Assembly (NCBI GenBank): GCA_964058805.1
Contig: CAXKVV010000468.1
Span: 1 to 53,997, forward strand
Reading direction: 5' to 3'
Length of the DNA: 53,997 nucleotides
Source: Schoenoplectus triqueter
Lineage: Eukaryota; Streptophyta; Magnoliopsida; Poales; Cyperaceae
The notes under the pieces are model-generated. The model searched no databases. It was given only the letters and a program-made list of their open reading frames with translations, and had not been told where the DNA came from. Position numbers and translations under genes: made by a program. Positions within the stretch are counted from its first letter, which is position 1. The number at the start of each line of letters is the position of its first letter. This document shows positions 46,372 through 53,997 of the stretch, one piece after another.

Positions 46372-47290
46372 TTCTCTTTGCATATAGCTATGAATTTATG
46401 TAAATACTTGCATAATTAATTTTTTTTGCGCATATTTATTTTGTAAGGTATTTGATGTATGTAAATGCTTAAGTATACATAAATCATTTTATGCGCAAAT
46501 GAAGTTAAATAGAGTAGTTATGTCAGTTTTGATGAATCGTTAATGAGATGTATGAACAACCTATTTATGTATTATTGTGGATTCTTTTACTTAACATTTT
46601 AATATTCTTTTTTGATCTAGCACTGATAAATTTGTTCTACTCTTATATAATATTATTTGGAGTATGTACGTTGATTATAGTGAATTTTTTTACTTGAATT
46701 ACGTCATATAATTGAACAAAATATGAACATGCTTGCACGCCGTACTATATAAATACGAACAAAATACTACACTTTCAAAATTGGTTTCAATATTATAAAA
46801 GCAAAAGAAAAAAAATAGAAAGTGAATTCTTCAACTCCATTTATCGATTTTATGATCTAAAAATGTTCATCAACCTAGTGAGAAAAAGTGTAAATTTGAT
46901 TTTTTTAAAGGGAACATTAATTTAGAATATTTAGTATTTTTTTGTGTTTATCAATGCATGATCTAAAAATGTCAATAAGAGAAGTTTTATTTCATTTATT
47001 TTTGTGCACGTTGAAGATTTTACAGATGTATAAGAAAAACGTTTCCATATTATTCGATATATTTTTTTTTTACTTAAATGATAAATTATTTACTGAGTAT
47101 TAGGATTTGGGAGGGAGCGTTACAATATCTTTCTAAATTCTAAATTAAAATGGTTTTAATCTTTAAAAGATTCTATTGGAAAATGATTCCGAAATAATCT
47201 TTTAAAAGATCTGTGGAAAGAATGCTCCGCGTGACCAGAAAACTCTCCCCTTCGCTGTCCAAGCGTGTTATAGAAGCCACGTATCCGTAC
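46372..47290. repeat. Segmental duplication, copy B
   Basis: This is the counterpart of 43976-44880. Its right end passes into a GA-rich tract and then the exon-like block at 47780, so it may be the original promoter-side copy. Confidence 0.8.
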
Positions 47291-47309
47291 AAAGATTTTG
47301 TTTCCGTCT

Positions 47310-47349
47310 GAGAGGAGAGAGGAGAGAGGAGAGAGGAGAGAGGAGAGAG
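47310..47349. repeat. GA-rich microsatellite (gagaggagag)n
   Basis: Repeated gagaggag units lie just upstream of the exon-like block. Such GA/CT tracts are common in plant 5' regions. Confidence 0.9.
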
Positions 47350-47791
47350 CGTATCTATACAGATCTTGTTTGCGTGACTTGCGTCTGTGAGAGAGAGGGA
47401 CGAGGGTGAGTACAACAGTTCGGGAAGCACGCTCCTTCCCTTCTCAGTCCCTTTGTTAAAATCTTCTCCTAAGTCCCAACTCCGCCGTAACCTTTGTCCC
47501 CCATCCCCAATTCCTCATCCCTGATTCCCCATCGCTCCATAGCTCGATCGGCGGCTCCTTCAAACCTCGTCACTCTCCTTCAATGGCTATCCCATCTTCA
47601 ATTTCTATCCTCCTCCATCCTTCTCTGATCCATACTTTGCACCTTCGTTTCCTATTTTGAGCTCCGACGAGCGCCTCGCCCCATCGCCTCTATCTTTCGA
47701 CGGGTGGACCACTCAATCAGTACCTATCTAGAGTCCAAACACAAACTCTATTCCCATTACTTATAAAACCTATTTTTAGTACATTGTAGTC

Positions 47792-48001
47792 ACGATGCTG
47801 AGTTCCGACGAGCTCCGCCACTGCTGTGAGGAGTGTTCTCTTTTTTCTCAAATTCTCCGCCTCCAAGAATCTAATGCGGAGAAGAAATGGCATGTTCCTC
47901 TCAAGGCCATCAACTTCAAGCAACTCTTGTTGACCCCCTACATTCTTGTGCATTTCTGAAGGATTTCCTCGCTTCTATGCGCTCTCGGTGTGCGACAAGA
48001 G
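47792..48001 (+). pseudogene. Duplicated exon-like block, copy 2
   Basis: An ATG at 47792 starts a frame with SSDELRHCCEEC and later AEKKWHVPLKAINFKQL, stopping at about 47957. A shifted frame then reads KDFLASMRSRCATR to a donor (cgacaagag|gttgta) that matches the donor of copy 1. The internal frameshift suggests a pseudogene or a sequence error. A pyrimidine-rich possible 5' region covers 47400-47700. The family is not recognised. Confidence 0.5.
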
Positions 48002-48650
48002 GTTGTAACCGCCTGTTATTTGTTAATCTTTAGGGTTTACTAAATTCTAGTTCCAGATGCTTGTCACAGCAATTTCACCTTTCTTTTTTTCATTAATCTT
48101 CTATTCATTATTCTGCAGCAGTACTCTTATCTCCCTTGTCCAATCGGAGTATCTAGAGGTACTCTTTGCACCGATTAATGCTGAGCTCAGCGGATCTTAA
48201 TTCCTTTTACTCCTTTTTTATCTGGCTGGAGAGGATGCCACATCTCTCCCAAATCCATCGCTAGTTACTCTTTCTTGCCTCATGTAATGGTAGCTCTATA
48301 GTCTCATTCTCACCTCACCAAGGCAATCCTGCATCTTGCTTTTGATTGACAGAAACCTTTGTTTATGCCGTTTTCTGCTGATTGCTGGTACGATTTACAC
48401 TTGACAATTCTGTCTATGTCAGTGTTCTCAATTTAACTCTTCGAAGCTATCTATACTGATATGGAATCAACAGCATTGTTTCTTGCTTCATCTTTATAGC
48501 TAACAATATACTGTTTCCAATTTTATAAAGCAACACTCCTTTCATAAAAGATGTTTGATTTCAGCTGTTTCTCTTTTTTCACCAGAGCTGCTAGTTATTT
48601 GGGTTGGTTTGGAAAAAAGACATATAAAGGTCTTAGTTCATGAAAACACC
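48002..48650. other. Intron-like sequence after the exon-like block
   Basis: The first ~100 bp align loosely with 36434-36530 (agcaatttcacctttc against agcaaatttcacctg), so the duplication extends into this intron. No other exon is supported. Confidence 0.45.
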
Positions 48651-48654
48651 AAAT

Positions 48655-48770
48655 GACAACAACAACAACAACAACAACAAAGCCTTTAATCCCAAATAAA
48701 TTGGGGTAGGCTAGAAATGAAACCCAATCGGAAAACATAAGATCAAAGATCTCAAATGTAAAACATAGTA
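48655..48770 (-). mobile_element. SINE or RTE-type LINE 3' end
   Basis: A caa microsatellite is followed by aaagcctttaatcccaaat and ttggggtaggctagaaatga. This is the typical 3' end of plant Au-like SINEs and RTE LINEs, here on the minus strand with its (ttg)n tail at the left. The 5' part is not recognised. Confidence 0.7.
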
Positions 48771-50686
48771 ATAGGAGGCAGGAAAAATAGAAAACACATA
48801 ACCTAGCAATTTGGGAAGAGGTTACTGGCAATAGATGAAGTCAATCATTAATTATCTGAAAATCCATCAGATGAATGCAATTTCTCTTTTAGTACATAAA
48901 CTTCTTTTCTATATTGTTTTTATTTCTTTCATTCTTTCTTTTATGTTTTCCTTGAATTAATTTTTACTGACAATATTTTTTGAAGGTCATTGAATTACTT
49001 GTTTAATGTACTTATGTACAACCATGAGTTCAAATTCAAATTCTTAGTTTGTCATTTAATTCTGGAGAAGGAAATTGCAGAGTTAAATACTAAGTTGAAG
49101 ATCTTCCTGCTAATATGAACTTTTCAGAAGCTGGCGGAGCCAAACACCAAGCAGGGAATGTTTCAGTGTCCTGTGAATACATGTTGGTAACATTTGCCAA
49201 AAACTATAAAAGTCTGAACTTATTTTGTCCAATAGCACCATGGTGATAGTACTCTTGTGTTTGTGCTGAGTGAGTCAAATTCAAGAACAAGTACACGATA
49301 CACAAATACAAACACGTGTACCTATTCATGGGAGTTCTCCAACCATGCTGGGCAGAAATAGAGTTCTTCGAGTAAATTAATCTTTGTTTAGTATTCTTAG
49401 ACTTGGCTGCCCATTTGGCCATTTCTAGTTTCATACATTCTAGAAGCCAACTTTTAGATCATTACAGATGGACTAGACATCTGAACTTTCATGTTCCATA
49501 AATAATCATAGCTAATATTTATTTTCACATATTAATTTTGGGATATCATTTCTACAGAGAGATTGAATTTGTTATGTGACAGGTCTGACTAGATTGGAAA
49601 GCATTAAAAGTCCTAGCTATCAACATATTGGTGCTGTTGGAACAGTACCAAAAGATTGAATTCATGTAATTCTACATGGCTTGTGTAAGTTCTATTGCTA
49701 CATATCTTGCTTGCTTTCTCTTACTTCCTGCACATAAGATTAGGAATTGTAATCCTACCTCAGCTTCTGTCATATGATTGGAATTTTTTACGATTCTAGC
49801 CATGGGACCCCCCCTGGAATTTTATTTTGTGACTTTTTACAATTCTGAGTCTACCTATTAGAATCAGAGTACGAGTTGAGATATGTTAGAATTGAATTAG
49901 ATTACAACTGGCATGCCTAGGTTGGAGTCTGTGGGTCTTACTGCACATTTCTGACCTTTATATTCCATCTTGGAATGGATGTTTTTTTTGCAATAAGGAT
50001 GACTATTTCACTAGTTATATCTAGTAATTCTGATAAAGTATTTCAGGGTGCATTTGGTTTTGTGCTTTTGTAGGAAGGATAATGATTTGGCTGCCACTGT
50101 TGAAATGAGTTCCATTTCTCAGTGAAGGAACATTGCTTATTCATAACCACAGAGTTGACTGCAAAAGGCTTAGTCAAATTTAATGCTTTCTTCTTCTTTT
50201 TGTTATTGCTTTTTTTGTGTATTATATTTTAGATCTGGCTGAACTTATGATGATAGATGTGGAAATCTCTTTTGGATCTTTTAGTTTCTTTTTTTCAGAC
50301 TTGTTTTCTTCAACCAAAAAAATCATTCAAGGCAATCGCTCCCTCTCTCTGAAAAAAATATGTTCAACTTTTGGCTACAAAAATTACTTGGTCAAATGAT
50401 CTTTAGAAGAGCAGTTGGAACTGATCTCAATTTAGCTCAAATCAAAACTATACCTAAATTGTGCAAAAAAATGTCTATGCCTCAAGAAAAGACGTGGATT
50501 TATGCTATGTTGGTAGCCAATTAGTCATCATTCTTGAACCCCTAATTGGTCCTTGAGCCTTGAAGTGTCAGATAGTGGCAAAAAGAAAATGCTGGGCATG
50601 GTTAAACCAACCTATGCTTCACTTCAATAAATATGATTAAGCAGTGCAAGGTCTGATGTAATAAAATATGTCTCCTTTAATCTTAG
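48771..50686. other. Host sequence without a supported exon
   Basis: The sequence is T-rich and intron-like. I looked for the N-terminal glycine loop region of anthranilate phosphoribosyltransferase here, because its later exon follows, and did not see it. Confidence 0.45.
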
Positions 50687-51043
50687 AAGCATTTGGAGTG
50701 AACATTAACCTAGGTCCTGAAGAGGTCAAGGCTTGCGTGGAAGAGGCATCCATTGGGTTCATGATGGCTCCAAATTACCACCCAACCATGAAAATACTTA
50801 ACCCTGTCAGAAAGGAACTTAAAAAGTAAAGATTTTTTTAATATATTGGGTCAAATTTTTATGCTTAATTCTGCCGGGGTTCCTTTTGCTGTTGTTGGAG
50901 TTTACAACAAAGACATTTAAGTTTGTTTTTCATTTTTTTTCATTCTTCCTTGTTACTTGATATACAAATGACATATAATTACAATGCTGGAAAATGAAGT
51001 GCAGGTCATGAAGATGGCCAAGGCACTACAAAGGTCTGGGATT
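50687..51043 (+). pseudogene. PAT1: Anthranilate phosphoribosyltransferase fragment
   Basis: After an acceptor tttaatcttag, the frame encodes LGPEEVKACVEEASIGFMM and then APNYHPTMKILNPVRKELK, a diagnostic block of this tryptophan-pathway enzyme. About two extra bases near 50825 shift the frame, after which NILG and GVPFAVVGVYNKD are readable. A TAA follows where a donor would be expected (ttaagt instead of gtaagt). A further piece, VMKMAKALQRSG, follows a gtgcag acceptor at 51005 and then decays. The enzyme joins anthranilate and PRPP in plastids. Only the middle third is present and it is broken. The PAT1 symbol is by homology only. Confidence 0.85.
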
Positions 51044-52106
51044 ATTTCCGCAGTTTGATTTTCTATCTAGAAACTTGTACCCGAGGCAATCTAATTTTGC
51101 ACCTGAGTGGATCAATTGGTTCTATTAAATTCTTTCACTTGCCCACGTGCATATTCTTTTTGCTCGTTATATTTCTCTTAATCGCCGATCTACGGAAGTA
51201 TGCAGGTCTTCTAAATTTCAGCAATGATTCTCACTTTTGTAAAATAGGCTATTTCAGACAAAGTGGAAATTTCATTATAATTACCATTTTGTGTGTAAGT
51301 CCTCTATTTTGGTACAATAATGGTCAAGCTGATTTTGTTCCTTTGGTTCTTTTCTCTTTTTATATATTAATAAGAAAATTTGGAAATTTAGTTGCAGGCC
51401 TTTATTTCATTTTCCTTTATTTTATTAAGTCATATATTTTTGCCTATTTCGATCCATGTATGTACTAAGAAGGAATTAAAATCAGAGAATAATACTTAAA
51501 CGGAAATAGGAATTAAAATTTTGCAGGAATATAACTTTCTGATTTGTGTATATCTCTCCTGTTTTGAGTAACATTGTTATCTCTTCTTCAAGCTTGTCTC
51601 TGATAAATTTCTTCAATCTCAGTATATTTTTTATTATCATTTAGAATAGGATTTCATGGCGCCAATTCTTCATAGACCGATTATCTGTGTACAAGCAATC
51701 GGAGAGATTCAAGATATAAAATGCATGCACCAAAGGGGGAAGAAAAAATTAAATTAGCGGAAAATTTTAGAGGTACTTTTTCTACTTTGTAAGCTAAACA
51801 GCCTAATAACTAGTTTCAAGAGATTTAGTGGATTGTATAATTTTGCTTGTAACTGGGTTATGAATTGAATTTTGCTGTGAAATAACTACTTAAGATATAG
51901 TATAAATGTATGTTTTCAATGCTATCTGGTGAAAAATAAATTGAATGCTACATGATCTTTTTTGGTTAATATTATTTGGTGAAAAATAAATTGTGTGACA
52001 TTAAATATTTATTTTCAATGGTCATATATCCATTATTATTGGTATGGAATCTGATATGATAGTCCCTGGTTATCTACCTAGGATTCTCTCTAATTACGAT
52101 GGAATT
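51044..52106. other. AT-rich sequence, unassigned hydrophobic ORF
   Basis: A 137-codon open frame (51055-51468) is rich in F, I and L, as expected of AT-rich DNA. It lacks a strong start and domain, and I do not call it a gene. Confidence 0.4.
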
Positions 52107-52199
52107 AATTTTCTCTTTTTTGTGTTGTTCGGTGTTGACTTTTGGTGCATCCAATTTTCTCTTTCTTGTGTTGTTTGGTGTTGACTTTTGGTGCATCCA
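52107..52199. repeat. 46-bp tandem duplication
   Basis: Two units contain aattttctctttNttgtg and gtgttgacttttggtgcatc. They differ at only a few bases. Confidence 0.85.
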
Positions 52200-52446
52200 A
52201 CGTCAGCCACACAAATTATATGGAATCAAAGAAAGATAGAACTGCAATTTTGTTGCTTATATTTCAGGGTCTCCTCAACTTTGCCTATGATACTAGTTTC
52301 TGGATAGCCTTTTCCAAGCCAGGAAAAAAAAAGAGGATTGCAATGGGTGTGGCGAGCCAACAATAAAACAACCAATCTTTATGGAAATGAAACCCAGTCA
52401 AACTTCGTTGTTGTTGTGTATTTCAGGGTCTTCTTCTGTATATGCT

Positions 52447-52605
52447 GAAACAAGAACCTGAAGTGTGCTTAGCTGTAAGTTTGCCTTAAAACATAAATTA
52501 TGTATTTTTTTTGTGCGCAATAATGTTTTATAAATTTTATGCTTGTGCTTATATGTTTCATTTCATATGCATTGGATTCTGAAACAAGATTAGTTGTAGC
52601 TGTCT
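52447..52605. repeat. Dispersed duplication, copy 1 (exon-like)
   Basis: This pairs with 53535-53695. It starts with gaaacaagaacctgaagtgtg, preceded by an acceptor-like gtatttcag|ggtcttcttctg. One frame there reads GLLLYMLKQEPEVCLA before gtaagt, which looks like a small exon with a donor. The family is not recognised. Confidence 0.65.
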
Positions 52606-53165
52606 CGGTGATTCGTAAATTCGTAATGGTGTGTAGCTGAAGTACTCTGCAAGCAAGAGATCATTTCCATCATCACTGATCCACACATTGAGACTTCTAA
52701 ACTTGGTTTGTCTTATTTATTTTTCAACTCTAGATGTCTTTCATACTGTAATTTAATGTTAGCAGGAAATTACAGTTTTTGGCAGTCCCTGTCAACCATT
52801 TCAAAAAAAGAAAAGAAAAAGAGAAGAAATTACAGTTTAAAAGCATTAACCTAATTGGACCTGCATTGCCTGAGATGTTGAGAAAGGAACCAATAATTTG
52901 CTGTTTTTACACTACAAGTAGTACTTCTGACAAGATGGTTATGAAAGACAGAAGATTGATTTATAATATAACAAATGATCTATATAGGGATCCATTAATG
53001 CAATATTGCGATGTTAAGTAGTAATGATTCACTTGAATTCAACACCTTGGTGTTAAATAATAAATACGACTGTGTAATAACAACAGTACAATCTCAATTC
53101 TATGTTTAAAATATTAGAGGCATTTATTTTCCAAACAACAAAAGGTTGCTATTTTGTTACCTCTT

Positions 53166-53226
53166 GATATTCTGTGAACTATTTGGGACTAAAGGCATTG
53201 TTGTTGTTGTTGATAATCTGTGAACT
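53166..53226 (+). mobile_element. 31-bp retroposed SINE/LINE tail with target duplication
   Basis: The insert atttgggactaaaggcattg followed by (ttg)n covers 53181-53211. It is flanked by gatattctgtgaact and gataatctgtgaact, a 15-bp duplication with one mismatch. It is an extreme 5' truncation of the same tail type as at 48655. Confidence 0.75.
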
Positions 53227-53267
53227 CTGAAGCTTTGGCAAATACCACAACCTCCCATTATTCATAT

Positions 53268-53486
53268 ATCAAATATGACACTAAGCGGAGAGATCCAGGT
53301 TTGGAGCACAGTGTACTAAAAAGTACATACTGGCACTAGCTTGGTGATGTAATAAATTCAGAGAAAACATAAATCAAATAGCTTGGTGAGGTAATAAATT
53401 CAGAGAAAACATAAATCAAATATGACACTAAGCGGAGAGATCCAGGTTTGGAGCACAGTGTACTAAAAAGTACATACTGGCACTAA
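53268..53486. repeat. 147-bp duplication with inner 42-bp repeat
   Basis: A block starting aaatatgacactaagcgg recurs 147 bp later (53271 and 53418). Between them agcttggtgaNgtaataaat occurs twice, at 53338 and 53380. Confidence 0.9.
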
Positions 53487-53534
53487 CCAGAAGCAATATA
53501 AGTACCAGTTTATAAGGATATCATAGTCTATAAT

Positions 53535-53695
53535 GAAACAAGAACCTGAAGTGTGGTTAGCTGTAAGTTTCCCTTAAAACATAAATTATGTATATTTTCG
53601 TACGCAATAATATTTTCTAAATTCTATGCTTGTGCTTATATATGTTTCATTTCATTTGCATTGGATTCTGAAACAAGGTTAGTTATAGCTGTCTT
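53535..53695. repeat. Dispersed duplication, copy 2
   Basis: This is the diverged copy of 52447-52605. The exon-like start is kept (agaacctgaagtgtgg) but its acceptor is not. The window ends in another tatttcagggtcttcttctg, so a third copy probably begins just beyond 53997. Confidence 0.75.
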
Positions 53696-53780
53696 GTGTT
53701 TGCAACTCTGTGCATCTGGATCCATTATATGAATATCATTTGTCTGTTAGTTATTTACTGATTTATTGCATTACATACAG

Positions 53781-53877
53781 GGATGGATGCACGCATGACT
53801 GTTGTGTAGCAGTAAACAGGGCTTTATCAGCTTCTAGCTTGCTCCATGACGCATCTGCTTCTGGTGTTGCTAGAAAG
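53781..53877 (+). other. Exon-like segment of unknown gene
   Basis: It is bounded by an acceptor ttacatacag and a donor agaaag|gtaaat. One frame is open throughout (VAVNRALSASSLLHDAS in the middle). I do not recognise the family and cannot show that it is expressed. Confidence 0.35.
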
Positions 53878-53997
53878 GTAAATACAACATGTAGTGAACC
53901 CTTAATTGTGTGATTAAGGCTATTGGGTTGAGTTCAAAATCAAACTCCAGAATGAAGGTGAATACAATATTGTTGTATATTTCAGGGTCTTCTTCTG

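Noticed and set aside
51055..51468. 137-codon hydrophobic ORF as a membrane protein
   Set aside because: F/I/L-rich composition follows from AT-rich DNA; no recognised family or good start.

Overview
This window is nuclear DNA of a flowering plant. The signs are AT-rich intergenic sequence, GT-AG introns, two superfamilies of plant LTR retrotransposon, a plant mobile domain gene, and fragments of plant AMT1-type ammonium transporter and anthranilate phosphoribosyltransferase genes. I cannot name the species.

Layout. Positions 1-1898 are AT-rich host DNA with no gene I recognise. Positions 1899-2353 and 30928-35020 are the two halves of one Ty1/copia element on the minus strand. They are split by a giant Ty3/gypsy element at 2359-30922 (28,564 bp), flanked by a perfect 5-bp target duplication, ctggt. 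The gypsy element is also oriented minus. Its 5' LTR is at 23932-30922, its 3' LTR at 2359-9349, and both are 6,991 bp with no length difference. Its 3,020-residue gag-pol ORF is intact. A degenerate Ty3 RNase H followed by a second, intact RNase H with a DEDD-type set places it in the Tat/Ogre/Retand lineage.

The most interesting part is cargo and RNA structure in this element. On the strand opposite gag-pol, between the 3' LTR and the end of pol, lies a gene of at least six exons for a plant mobile domain (MAIN-like/PMD) protein. Its five GT-AG introns are 72-77 bp and all in phase 1. A candidate first exon, with ATG, a basic NLS-like stretch and a phase-1 donor, lies inside the LTR. That arrangement recalls LTR-initiated spliced antisense genes such as HTLV-1 HBZ. 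The LTRs also hold two arrays of short hairpins with conserved loops and varying, compensated stems. Several imperfect stems become fully paired through G-U wobbles only when read as the element's sense (minus) RNA. A roughly 70-nt inverted repeat joins the end of the LTR to the gag start region across the primer-binding site.

From 35.2 to 54.0 kb the sequence is low-density host DNA: a duplicated exon-like block (36.2 and 47.8 kb), a duplicated AT-rich segment (44.0-44.9 and 46.4-47.3 kb), a LINE RNase H fragment, a MITE-like element, a broken AMT1 fragment, a broken PAT1-like fragment, SINE/RTE tails and tandem duplications. I see no complete host gene, tRNA, rRNA or CRISPR array.
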